This document shows positions 27,874 to 36,309 of a stretch of DNA of 64,000 nt, one piece after another; the stretch's first letter is position 1; each line of letters opens with the position of its first letter. This stretch comes from Cryobacterium luteum. GTDB taxonomy: Bacteria > Actinomycetota > Actinomycetes > Actinomycetales > Microbacteriaceae. Made by a program: the position numbers and the translations under genes. The notes beneath the pieces are model-generated. The model was given only the letters and a program-made list of their open reading frames with translations. It did not search any database and was not told the origin of the DNA. Location: contig NZ_FOCN01000013.1 in the NCBI RefSeq assembly GCF_900110125.1, positions 33,507 to 97,506 of the forward strand. Reading direction: 5' to 3'.

Positions 27874-28791
27874 ATGGCGCGATACGTACGCATTGACGAA
27901 TTCGGTGGTCCAGAAGTGCTGAGCATTGTGCACGATGAGCAGCCGCAGGCCGGGCGCGGGGAGGTGCGCGTGCGGGTGCTCTGTGCCGGCCTCAATCCGG
28001 TGGACTACAAGATATTTCACGGCGGCCCGGCTGCCGTGCGCTACGAGGCGGTTCCGCCCTGCGGCAACGGCAACGATTTCTCGGGCGTGATCGACGAGCT
28101 CGGTGACGGTGTGACGGATTTTCAGCTGGGGGACGCGGTGTTCGGCGGCAAGCGCATGAACGCGCAGGCCGACTTTGTCGTCGTCGACGCGTCTCGCATC
28201 CTCAGGAAACCGATCGGCCTGACGTTTGAGCAGGCCGGTGGCCTCGACATCGCGGGGCGCGCCGCGTGGGCCAGCGTGGCCTCGCTCGGGCTGGGCGTCG
28301 ATGATACCGTGCTGATCGGTGCTGCCGCCGGCGGCGTTGGTGTGCTCGCCTGCCAGCTCGCGCGTCGCACCGGGGCGACGGTGATCGGTACCGCGAGTTC
28401 GGTCAACCACGATTTTCTGCGCGGCCTCGGCGTGCTGCCGGTGGCTTACGGGGACGGCCTGGTCGAACGGGTGCGCGCGATCACTCCGATCGTGACGGCC
28501 GCCCTCGACTACAACGGCGCCGCGACGATCGATGCGGCCCTGGAGCTTGGCGTGCCCGGAACCCGCATCAATACGATCGCCGCACGCGGCCATCGGACCG
28601 GAGCCGGAATCACCGAGGTGGGTGGCCAGGCCGCGACCATCGGCGATCTTGAAGTGCTCGCTGACCTCATCGCGACGGGCCAGATCGTGCTGCCGATCGA
28701 CTCGGTGTTTCCTCTTGAGCAGGTACAGGAGGCCTACCGTTATCTCATGGCCGGCCACCTGCGCGGCAAGGTCGTGCTCAGTACCCGGTAG
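27874..28791 (+). CDS. NADP-dependent quinone-oxidoreductase-type enzyme (MDR family)
   Basis: Zinc-independent medium-chain dehydrogenase/reductase of 305 aa. The N-terminal GroES-like part has LNPVDYKI and GNDFSGVIDELGDGV; the Rossmann part has LIGAAAGGVGVLACQLA, the family's AxxGxxG-like NADP motif, and PIDSVFPLEQVQEAY near the end. Zinc-binding cysteines of alcohol dehydrogenases are absent, so it most likely reduces quinones or enones. A TAGGCT box lies 6 nt before the ATG at 27874, suggesting a leaderless mRNA. A related but distinct enzyme is at 53670-54647. Confidence 0.9.
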   Translation: MARYVRIDEFGGPEVLSIVHDEQPQAGRGEVRVRVLCAGLNPVDYKIFHGGPAAVRYEAVPPCGNGNDFSGVIDELGDGVTDFQLGDAVFGGKRMNAQADFVVVDASRILRKPIGLTFEQAGGLDIAGRAAWASVASLGLGVDDTVLIGAAAGGVGVLACQLARRTGATVIGTASSVNHDFLRGLGVLPVAYGDGLVERVRAITPIVTAALDYNGAATIDAALELGVPGTRINTIAARGHRTGAGITEVGGQAATIGDLEVLADLIATGQIVLPIDSVFPLEQVQEAYRYLMAGHLRGKVVLSTR

Positions 28792-28842
28792 TCGGCTCGC
28801 GAAGCGCAGGTGGCTCTCACACACACTGTGGCATGCTTGATC

Positions 28843-29748
28843 GTGCGCAACTGGTCCCCTCGAAGCTCCCTGACCAAGGGATCGCTGGGGTACCTTGCGG
28901 GGGCCGCGCTCATCACGGTGACCTTCACGGGTCTGTACCTGTTCTTCGTGCGCAGCCATGTCGGTCAGGAGGCCGATCAGCTCGCCTATGACGGCGCCGA
29001 ATTCGGCCGCCGCAGCATCACCCCGTTCACCGGGCGGGTACTCGACTCGGTACCCGACGTCGCTGTGGCGTTCGGGGTACTGCTGACGGCGGTCATCGCC
29101 TTCGTGCGGCGCAACTGGCGCACGCTCGCTGTCGCCCTCGTCGCTGCCGCAGCGGCCACGGCCTCGGCTCAGCTGCTGAAATACGGCATCCTGGCCCGGC
29201 CCGACCTCGCGGTCGAGGGCTACGCCGGAAACTCATTCCCGTCGGGGCATACGACGGTGGCGGCGGCATCCGCTCTCGTCGTTTTTCTCGTGGCGAGCCC
29301 GCGCCTGCGCCCGATGGTCGCCGGCTGGGGCACCGCCTTCGCCGTGCTCGCCGGCGTGGCGACCCTCGCCAACCAGTGGCACCGGCCCAGCGACGTGATC
29401 GCCGCGCTGCTCTGGGTGGCTCTGTGGGGCTGCCTCGCCGGGGCGGTGCTGGCCTGGCCTCGCGTGGGCGTCGAGTTACGAACAGAGACGGCGGCCGCCA
29501 GTTCACGGTGGCCCGCTTTCACGGGACTGCGCCGCTCCACGGTGCGCGTCGTTCGCTGGTTGTCAATCGGCTGCGGTACTGTCTCGGCACTGGCGTTCAT
29601 CACCACGCTCGTGCTCAGCAGCAGCCTGTTCGAGCGCGTCGGCGTGTTCGGCACCGTCGTGGCCTACCTCGGCGGTGTCACCGCCATCGTGACCGCCGGC
29701 CTGCTGCTCGCGCTCAGCGGAACCCGATTGTTCGCTCGTCTTCCCTAG
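28843..29748 (+). CDS. PAP2-family membrane phosphatase
   Basis: Integral membrane phosphatase of about 301 aa. The three acid-phosphatase motifs are present: KYGILARPDL (motif 1), FPSGHTT (motif 2) and ANQWHRPSDVI (motif 3). Members remove phosphate from lipid phosphates such as undecaprenyl pyrophosphate or phosphatidic acid on the outer face of the membrane. The start is uncertain: GTG at 28843 gives MRNWSPRSSLTKG, and a GTG at 28810 would add 11 residues; neither has a clear ribosome site. It lies just ahead of the polyketide operon on the same strand, with about 50 bases between, but need not be part of it. Confidence 0.87.
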   Translation: MRNWSPRSSLTKGSLGYLAGAALITVTFTGLYLFFVRSHVGQEADQLAYDGAEFGRRSITPFTGRVLDSVPDVAVAFGVLLTAVIAFVRRNWRTLAVALVAAAAATASAQLLKYGILARPDLAVEGYAGNSFPSGHTTVAAASALVVFLVASPRLRPMVAGWGTAFAVLAGVATLANQWHRPSDVIAALLWVALWGCLAGAVLAWPRVGVELRTETAAASSRWPAFTGLRRSTVRVVRWLSIGCGTVSALAFITTLVLSSSLFERVGVFGTVVAYLGGVTAIVTAGLLLALSGTRLFARLP

Positions 29749-29798
29749 CTTTGCGCTGCAGGGGTGTACTCGATCGAAGTCGCGTGCGACACTAACTC

Positions 29799-31019
29799 AT
29801 GGCCGTCACGCTGAGAGCGCTCCAGACCGTAGTTCCCCCGACGATTCTGATCCAAGAGCAGGTGCGCGACATCTTCGCCGCCCAGCCCGGGCTGAGCAGG
29901 CTCGCGCAACGGCTGGTCAGCACCAGTTTCAACGTGTCGGGCATCGAGACCCGGCATACCGTCATCGACGAACTCACCCTCGACAACGAAGCGACCGATC
30001 CGCAATTCTTTGATGCGAGGCAGCAGCTTTTGCTGGTGCCGAGTACCAAGGTGCGTAACGAGCTGTATATTTCCGAGGCCACCAAACTTTTCGTCGAAGC
30101 CGGGCGCCTCGCGCTCGCCGCCTGCCCCGACATTCGCCCCGAAGACGTGACCCATGTCGTCACCGTCTCCTGTACCGGTTTCTACGCGCCGGGACCCGAC
30201 TACATGCTGGTGCGGGAGCTCGGCCTCCGGGCGAGCACCCAGCGCTACCACCTCGGATTCATGGGCTGCTACGCGTCGATGCCGGCCCTGCGCACCGCGA
30301 AGCAGTTCGTCGAGGCCGACCCGAACGCGGTCGTGCTCGTGGTCAGCGCGGAGCTGTGCTCGCTGCACCTGCGCACCTCGAGCGACCCGGACACCATCGT
30401 CGCGTCATCGCTGTTCTCCGACGGCGCCGCCGCCGGCATCGTCAGCGCCCGGCCGCCTTTGCCCGGTGAGAAGGCCCTCGCCCTCGACCTCTTCGAAACG
30501 GTGATCACCCCGGTCGGCGAGGGCGACATGGCCTGGAAGATCGGCGATGCGGGCTTCGAGATGGTACTGAGCACCTATGTTCCGCACATCATCGACGAGC
30601 ACATCGAGGGAGCTCTGGCGCCGCTGTTCGCCCGTGACGCGTCGATCACCGGCCAGCTCGCCGCTTCGCTCCACGCGGATTCCGCGGTGTCGGCTGTCGG
30701 CACCGTGCTGGCTGCACCGGTGCTCACCATCGCACCCCCCGCCTCGCTCAGCTCGGTGATCGAGCACTGGGCCATCCACCCGGGCGGTCGCAGCATCCTC
30801 GATAAGACCGAGGCGAAGCTCGAGCTGCGCGCCGACCAGCTGCTTCCGTCGCGGGAGACCCTGCGCACCAACGGCAATATGAGCAGTGCGACGATTCTGT
30901 TCGTGATGAAGGCCATCCTCGACGGCTCGGCCACCGCCGACGGGGAACGGGTCTGCGCCATGGCCTTCGGTCCCGGCCTCACCGTGGAATCCTGCCTGAT
31001 GACCGTGATCGAGGGCTGA
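29799..31019 (+). CDS. Type III polyketide synthase
   Basis: Chalcone-synthase-like homodimeric enzyme, 406 aa, that condenses an acyl-CoA starter with malonyl-CoA units. The catalytic triad is C157 (FMGCYASMPALR), H327 (WAIHPGGRSILDK) and N360 (NGNMSSATILF). Bacterial type III synthases usually have about 350-380 residues; this one carries roughly 30-40 extra residues between HIIDEHIEGALAPL (263-276) and IEHWAIH (321-327), rich in Ala/Ser/Val, which is unusual. The stop is directly followed by the methyltransferase ATG. With the methyltransferase and flavoprotein downstream the order matches the srsA-srsB-srsC type of phenolic-lipid operon, so an alkylresorcinol or alkylpyrone and its quinone is the most likely product. 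Confidence 0.93.
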   Translation: MAVTLRALQTVVPPTILIQEQVRDIFAAQPGLSRLAQRLVSTSFNVSGIETRHTVIDELTLDNEATDPQFFDARQQLLLVPSTKVRNELYISEATKLFVEAGRLALAACPDIRPEDVTHVVTVSCTGFYAPGPDYMLVRELGLRASTQRYHLGFMGCYASMPALRTAKQFVEADPNAVVLVVSAELCSLHLRTSSDPDTIVASSLFSDGAAAGIVSARPPLPGEKALALDLFETVITPVGEGDMAWKIGDAGFEMVLSTYVPHIIDEHIEGALAPLFARDASITGQLAASLHADSAVSAVGTVLAAPVLTIAPPASLSSVIEHWAIHPGGRSILDKTEAKLELRADQLLPSRETLRTNGNMSSATILFVMKAILDGSATADGERVCAMAFGPGLTVESCLMTVIEG

Positions 31020-31724
31020 ATGGCCCTTCCGTCACTGCGGGTTCGGGCGCACGGAGCGGTCGAGATCATGGATTCTCCGTTCTGCGACCCGGCTATGCTC
31101 ACCCGCACGTACCAGGATTTTCGTGTCGTCAACGCGCTCGTCTCCGGCTGGTGGGGGATCTATCGCCGCAGCATCCGCCCCGACCTGTCGACCACGACGG
31201 AGATGACGCTGCTCGATGTGGGCTCGGGCGGCGGGGACGTCTCGCGGGCGCTCGCCCGTTGGGCGATGCGCGACGGCCTGCGCCTCGCGGTGACCGGTAT
31301 CGATCCGGATGCCCGTGCGCACGTGTTCGCGACCAGCCAGCCGAAGATCGCCGGGTTGTCGTTTCGGCGGGCGTTGAGCTCCGACCTCGTGGCCGAGGGC
31401 GCACGGTTCGACTTCGTGGTCTCGAACCATGTGCTGCACCACCTCAGCGTGGCCGAGTTGAAGGGGCTGCTCGTGGATTCGGAGGATCTGGTGCGGCGTC
31501 GGGTGTTGCACGCCGACCTGGAGCGTTCCAACCACGCATATCTCGGGTTCGCGGCGGCGACCACGCCGTTCTTTCGGCACTCCTACATTCGCCCGGACGG
31601 GCTCACCTCGATTCGGCGCAGCTACACCGCCACCGAGTTGCGGGCGGTGGTGCCTGCCGGGTGGACGGTGTCGCGGGGGTTACCGTCCCGGCTCGTGCTG
31701 GGCTGGACGCCGCCGGATGCGTGA
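31020..31724 (+). CDS. SAM-dependent methyltransferase of the polyketide operon
   Basis: Class I methyltransferase of 234 aa. The SAM-binding glycine motif is LDVGSGGGD (65-73), with the acidic residue of motif II in GIDPDAR and the post-motif FDFVVSNHVLHHL. It starts at the base after the synthase stop and overlaps the next gene by 8 bases, so it is in the same operon. By comparison with srsB-type enzymes it probably methylates the phenolic ring or a hydroxyl of the type III polyketide; the actual position is unknown. Confidence 0.9.
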   Translation: MALPSLRVRAHGAVEIMDSPFCDPAMLTRTYQDFRVVNALVSGWWGIYRRSIRPDLSTTTEMTLLDVGSGGGDVSRALARWAMRDGLRLAVTGIDPDARAHVFATSQPKIAGLSFRRALSSDLVAEGARFDFVVSNHVLHHLSVAELKGLLVDSEDLVRRRVLHADLERSNHAYLGFAAATTPFFRHSYIRPDGLTSIRRSYTATELRAVVPAGWTVSRGLPSRLVLGWTPPDA

Positions 31725-32841
31725 CGTCGTCATCGTGGGAGGCGGGCCGGTCGGCACGATGCTCGCCTGCGTGCTGGCCGTCGGCGGACTCGACGTTGAG
31801 GTGCTCGAACGGCGTGAAACGCCGTCGCTGCGCTCCCGGGCCATTGGCATCCACCCGCCGTCGCTGGCGGCACTCGCCGAAATAGGTGTCGCCGACGCGC
31901 TGCTTGAGCGGGCCGTGCGCATTCGCGCCGGGGAGGTGCGTTGCGACGGCCGACAGCTCGGGGCCCTGTCTTTCGAGCGGGCCGCGCCGGTCTATCCGTT
32001 CGTCGTAACCCTGCCGCAATACGAGACGGAAGCCCTGCTGCGAGACCGATTCGACCAGCTGCGGCCCGGCCGGTATCGCAGCGGTGTGACGGTGACCGGG
32101 CTGCGCGACCGCGGCGATGCCGTGCAACTCGCAACGACGGCCGGACCGGTGGAGGCCCGGTATGTGGTCGGTGCCGACGGCGCCCGCAGCCGCGTGCGCG
32201 AGCAGGTCGGCATCGGCTGGCGCGAGGTCGGCGGCCGTGAAACCTATCTCATGGGCGACTTCGCCGACCCCGAATCACGCGACGCCGATGCGGTGCTCTA
32301 CTTCGAGCGCGGCGGTGTGGTCGAGTCGTTTCCGCTGCCCGGTGCACGACGACGGTGGGTGGCGATGACCGACCATCTGGCAGCGGATGCCGACAGCGCC
32401 GACCTGGCCGCGCTGATCCACCATCGAACCGGCGTGGGGGTGGCCGAACCGCTCGGGCCCGCGAGCGCGTTCGCCGTGCAGCAGCGGCTCGCGGCGAGTA
32501 TGCATTCCGGCCGTGTCGTGCTGGTGGGCGATGCGGCGCACCAGATCAGTCCGATCGGCGGGCAGGGCATGAACCTGGGCTGGCTCGACGCCGTTGCGCT
32601 TCGGCCGGCGCTGCAGCGGGCGCTGCTCGAACCGGGGGCGGCGGCATCCGCTGTGAACGGTTACGATCGCACCCGACGCCCCGCCGCCAGCCGAGCGGCC
32701 CGGCAGGCCGGCTTCAACATGGCCATGGGGCGGCCGGCCCACGGGATGCGGCTGGGCGCCCGCAACGCACTGGTGCGCGGCCTCACCCTGCCGCCGGCGA
32801 ATGAGCTGGTGGCCCGGGCATTCACCATGCGGTGGTTGTGA
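31717..32841 (+). CDS. FAD-dependent monooxygenase of the polyketide operon
   Basis: Group A flavoprotein hydroxylase of 374 aa in the UbiH/PHBH family. The dinucleotide-binding motif is VGGGPVG (7-13), the NADPH/FAD motif is VVGADGARSRVR (150-161) and the second FAD motif is GDAAHQISPIGGQGMN (271-286). The ATG at 31717 overlaps the methyltransferase gene by 8 bases. Its expected job is ring hydroxylation of the methylated phenolic lipid, leading to a hydroquinone/quinone. It ends with GTGA overlap to the next gene. Confidence 0.92.
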   Translation: MRDVVIVGGGPVGTMLACVLAVGGLDVEVLERRETPSLRSRAIGIHPPSLAALAEIGVADALLERAVRIRAGEVRCDGRQLGALSFERAAPVYPFVVTLPQYETEALLRDRFDQLRPGRYRSGVTVTGLRDRGDAVQLATTAGPVEARYVVGADGARSRVREQVGIGWREVGGRETYLMGDFADPESRDADAVLYFERGGVVESFPLPGARRRWVAMTDHLAADADSADLAALIHHRTGVGVAEPLGPASAFAVQQRLAASMHSGRVVLVGDAAHQISPIGGQGMNLGWLDAVALRPALQRALLEPGAAASAVNGYDRTRRPAASRAARQAGFNMAMGRPAHGMRLGARNALVRGLTLPPANELVARAFTMRWL

Positions 32842-34472
32842 CCGCGCTGATCGAGTTGAATGGATCAGTGACTTCTGCAACTCTCATTCCTCGGCTGCGC
32901 ACCGACCTCGCCGCCGCCCGTTTTACTGTCCCCGGTCTGACCGGCCTGTGGGGCATCGAAGCGGATGCCGCCCTGTTTCGCAACCAGCGGGTTCCGGCCC
33001 GGCGGGCGCTCGCCGCGCTCGCCACCACACTGGGGCGGAACGAACCGGCCGCAACCCTCGCCCGGCTGTTCTTGCTTAGCGAGCCGGTCTCGAGCGCCGA
33101 CCTCGATGCAGCCCTGCCAACGCTTCGCGCGACCGGAGCTGAACAGCTCGGCCTCGTTGTTGTCGACGGTGTGGCCGGGGACGGTCCAGCCGGGGACGCT
33201 GACGCCGGGGTGCGCCCGATCGTCGACCTGCGGCCGTACAGCTTCATCGACGCGCACGGCGCCGGCAGCTGGTGGATCGTGAGCGATCTGGGGGAGCTGG
33301 CGCTCGGGCATCCGCTCGGCGAAACCCACGTTCTCGGTATCGGCGGCGCTTCGCGCACGCTCAGCGGCCTCATGATGCCGGGCGCGGTCGGGCGCGCGCT
33401 CGACATCGGCACGGGCTGCGGAATCCAGGCGATGCACGCCTCTCGGCACGCCGAGCACGTCGTCGCCACCGACATCTCGGTGCGCGCGCTCGAACTCGCC
33501 GCGCTCAACGCCGGGCTCAACGAGATCGATAACATCGAGTTTCGGCTCGGCAGCCTGTACGAACCGGTGGCGGGGGAGCGGTTCGACCACATCATCTCGA
33601 ATCCGCCGTTCGTGATCACCCCGCGCGCCGAGGGGGTGCCGAGCTATGAATACCGCGACGGCGGCATGGTCGGGGACGCCCTGGTCGAGGCCGTCGTGCG
33701 CGGAGCCGCCGACCATCTCACACCCGGCGGCGTGGCGCAGCTGCTCGGCAACTGGGAATACCCGGGCGAAACGGATGCCTTCGAACGGCTCGACGGCTGG
33801 CTCACGCCGGTCGTCGGCTTGGCGGCACATTCTTCAGAAGCGCATTCTCAAAAACTCGACGCGTGGATCATCGAACGCGAGGTTCAGTCACCGGGCGAGT
33901 ACGCCGAAACGTGGATCCGCGACGGCGGTACCCGGCCCGGCCCCGACTTCGACCGGCTCTACGACGCCTGGCTGAACGACTTCGACGCGCGCGACGTGCG
34001 CCGAGTGGGCTTTGGCTACCTGCTGCTGCGCCTTCCGGTTTCCGCTCCCACCCTGCGCCGTCTTGAACGGATGCCCGGCGCTCTCGGCCACAATCCGGCC
34101 GGCCTCGGCGCGCACCTCGCCGAGTGCCTCGCTGCCCACGACTGGCAGGCTCAAACGGATGATGCGCGCCTGTTGAGCACGCAGCTCACCGTGGCCTCCG
34201 ACGTCACCGAGGAACGCCACTACTGGCCCGGTCAGCCGGATCCGACCGTGATGACGCTGCACCAGGGCAGCGGATTCGGCCGTGCGGTGCCGCTCGACAC
34301 GGCGCTGGCCGGGCTGGTCGGTGCCTGCGACGGCGACCTCGCGGTCGGTGCCATCATCGGAGCGCTGGCTCAGCTGCTTGATGCCGATGAGGTTGCGTTG
34401 AGCGCCGAGCTGCTGCCCAAGGTGCGCGACCTCGTAGCCGACGGGTTTCTGACCGTGCCGGAGCCGGTCTAG
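32838..34472 (+). CDS. Methyltransferase with DUF7059 N-terminus (N5/N6-MTase fold)
   Basis: Protein of 544 aa with a central methyltransferase-small-type domain: ALDIGTGCGIQAM is the SAM motif and IISNPPFVITP contains NPPF, the signature of N6-adenine or N5-glutamine methyltransferases. About 130 residues of an N-terminal DUF7059-like region and about 200 C-terminal residues flank it, as in conserved actinobacterial proteins of this kind. The GTG at 32838 overlaps the monooxygenase stop (GTGA); a GTG at 32832 is an alternative. Homologs are usually found without polyketide genes, so co-transcription may be accidental; the substrate (rRNA, protein glutamine or other) is unknown. Confidence 0.83.
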   Translation: MTALIELNGSVTSATLIPRLRTDLAAARFTVPGLTGLWGIEADAALFRNQRVPARRALAALATTLGRNEPAATLARLFLLSEPVSSADLDAALPTLRATGAEQLGLVVVDGVAGDGPAGDADAGVRPIVDLRPYSFIDAHGAGSWWIVSDLGELALGHPLGETHVLGIGGASRTLSGLMMPGAVGRALDIGTGCGIQAMHASRHAEHVVATDISVRALELAALNAGLNEIDNIEFRLGSLYEPVAGERFDHIISNPPFVITPRAEGVPSYEYRDGGMVGDALVEAVVRGAADHLTPGGVAQLLGNWEYPGETDAFERLDGWLTPVVGLAAHSSEAHSQKLDAWIIEREVQSPGEYAETWIRDGGTRPGPDFDRLYDAWLNDFDARDVRRVGFGYLLLRLPVSAPTLRRLERMPGALGHNPAGLGAHLAECLAAHDWQAQTDDARLLSTQLTVASDVTEERHYWPGQPDPTVMTLHQGSGFGRAVPLDTALAGLVGACDGDLAVGAIIGALAQLLDADEVALSAELLPKVRDLVADGFLTVPEPV

Positions 34473-34503
34473 CTCGTCAGGCCTCCGTCGGGGGGTTGGC
34501 CGT

Positions 34504-34596
34504 GGCTAATTCAGGAGTTCGGGTCGGATCAACGCCCGTACCCCCCGGAAACACGGGACAACCGGGTGCCGGCGGTTCGGATTTCCTGAATTAGCC
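34504..34596. repeat. Dispersed 93-bp palindromic element, copy A
   Basis: Inverted repeat with 13-bp perfect outer arms, GGCTAATTCAGGA (34504-34516) and TCCTGAATTAGCC (34584-34596), and weaker pairing inward. The right arm with its flank, CGGATTTCCTGAATTAGCCC, is nearly identical to the right arm of the element at 48952-49044, and total lengths agree. It lies between the DUF7059 methyltransferase and an SDR gene. Confidence 0.85.
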
Positions 34597-34607
34597 CCCG
34601 GTCGCAC

Positions 34608-34701
34608 GGCATGACTCCTGCAAATCGAGGCGGCCGCAGAAATATTCCGCGGTATTCCGCGCATCCGCTTCGCGTCGGCCACGAATTGCAGGAGTTATGC
34701 C
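34608..34701. repeat. Palindromic element, diverged copy B
   Basis: Inverted repeat of 20-bp arms with 18 of 20 pairs, GGCATGACTCCTGCAAATCG (34608-34627) and CGAATTGCAGGAGTTATGCC (34682-34701), 94 bp overall. It stands 11 bases after copy A and shares the core CAGGAGTT with it, so it seems a more distant member of the same type. The SDR gene begins 25 bases later. Confidence 0.75.
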
Positions 34702-34726
34702 CGGGGCGGGGCGCTAACCTGACGCC

Positions 34727-35530
34727 ATGACTCCTACGCCCCTACTCCCGGCCGCTCTCGACCTCGGCGGGCGTACGGCGCTCATTACCGGCGCGGGCAG
34801 CGCCACCGGCATCGGCTTCGCTGCCGCACGGATGCTGGGTGAACTCGGTGCCCGGGTGATTCTCACCGGCACAACGGCGCGGGTACACGACCGGGCGGCG
34901 GAACTCACCGCCACCGGCCGGGACGCCGTCGGAATCGTCTGCACCCTCGACTCCGAGGCAGGTGCGGAGCAACTTCAGGCGGCCCTCGCTGGGGGCGGGC
35001 ACGAGCCGACGATCCTCGTGAACAATGCCGGCATGGTGGCGGTCGGCGACGCCGAGATGAGGCACGGCGATATTCTGACCAGCCCCGCCGAATGGGACCA
35101 CGGCCTCGCCATCAACCTGTCCACGGCCTTTCACGCCACGCGCGCGGTGATCGGTTTCATGCGCGCGGCCGGCTGGGGCCGCGTCGTGACGGTCTCGAGC
35201 GTGAGCGGCGCGGTCATGGCGAGCCGCGGTGACGTCGCCTACGCCGCGGCCAAGGCCGGCCTGGTCGGACTGACCCGCGCCCTCGCCGTCGACGAGGCGG
35301 CGACCGGCATCACCTGCAACGCCGTGGCGCCTGGCTGGATTTCGACCGGGTCGCAGCTCACGAGCGAGGCGCTGGAAGGTGCGCGCGTTCCGGCCGGGCG
35401 CAGCGGAACGCCGGGGGAGGTCGCATCCGTTATCGCGTTCCTCGCTTCCCCCGGCGCGGCCTACGTCACCGGGCAGGTGATCGTCGTCGACGGCGGCAAC
35501 TCCGTGGCCGAGGAACGCCGCCCGGCGTAA
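34727..35530 (+). CDS. SDR-family oxidoreductase
   Basis: Short-chain dehydrogenase/reductase of 267 aa. The cofactor motif is TGAGSATGIGFA (a TGxxxxxGIG pattern), NNAG is present in LVNNAGMV, and the active site is S in VSSVSGAV with YAAAK as the YxxxK motif. C-terminal YVTGQVIVVDGG is typical of the FabG-like class. TAACCT lies 6 nt before the ATG at 34727, consistent with a leaderless transcript. It converges with the ABC permease remnant, three bases away. Substrate unknown. Confidence 0.92.
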   Translation: MTPTPLLPAALDLGGRTALITGAGSATGIGFAAARMLGELGARVILTGTTARVHDRAAELTATGRDAVGIVCTLDSEAGAEQLQAALAGGGHEPTILVNNAGMVAVGDAEMRHGDILTSPAEWDHGLAINLSTAFHATRAVIGFMRAAGWGRVVTVSSVSGAVMASRGDVAYAAAKAGLVGLTRALAVDEAATGITCNAVAPGWISTGSQLTSEALEGARVPAGRSGTPGEVASVIAFLASPGAAYVTGQVIVVDGGNSVAEERRPA

Positions 35531-35533
35531 CGC

Positions 35534-36309
35534 CTAGTTCTTCGGGGTGGCCCGGCGCAGGGCCAGGAACCCGCCGAAGCCGGCGAGTGCGGCGGGCACC
35601 AGCAGCCAGGCGAAGATGCCCGCGATGCCCTGCGCGCCGAACCACAGCGCGACCGCCGGCCAGCTGCTCGTGAACGTGATGATCGTGACGGCGCCGACGA
35701 TGGCCAAAGCCAGCGAGCTCCAGAACACGAGCATGCCGGGCATGCGCCACCGCATGTAGATCGTCGCGACCGACGCACCGATGAAAAACACGAGCAGTTC
35801 CATCACGAAGAACGAGAACAGGTCCACCAGAACCCGTCGAGGCCGAGCCAGAGCGCGTTGAACATGTAGGTGTCGATGAACCAGCCCTCGGTCACCTGTT
35901 CGAGCTGCGTCAGCACCGCGAAGGCCAGGGCATTGACGGCCGAGATCAGCACGAACAGCAGCGCGGTGCCGAGGTAGAAGTCCCGGCGGGTCACGCCGAA
36001 ACCGAGCGCGAGCGGAAACCCGAACGAGATGGCCTGCACGCCGACTATGACCAGGTACCACTGCGGGGAGAGCACCGCCCAGCTGTAGCGCTGGCCCTCG
36101 ATGGCGTCGGGTGTGCCGAGTCCGCCGGTCGTGAAGCCGATGATCTGGGCGATGAAGACGGTGATCACAAACGCCATCTCCACGATCAGCCAGGGGATCC
36201 CAATGTAGGTGCGCCGGTCGATGAGGTGCAGCCGCACCACGTTCCAGATGCGTGCCGGGGCGCTGCGCGGGTGAACGGATGCCGCGGTGCCGGCTAGCAG
36301 ATCAGTCAT
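35534..36309 (-). pseudogene. YtrC-like ABC transporter permease, frameshifted
   Basis: Membrane subunit of a GntR-controlled ABC exporter, about 258 aa if whole. From the ATG at 36309 the frame reads normally through GLDGFW, then ends in a short wrong-frame tail at 35803. The correct continuation, VDLFSFFVMELLVFF onward to the stop at 35534, is in another frame. One missing G in the TGGTGG at about 35824-35830 (expected TGGGTGG) explains it. Six hydrophobic segments can be traced in the rebuilt protein. The start overlaps the end of the ATPase gene by ATGA. If real, the lesion inactivates the exporter; a sequencing error is possible. Confidence 0.78.
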
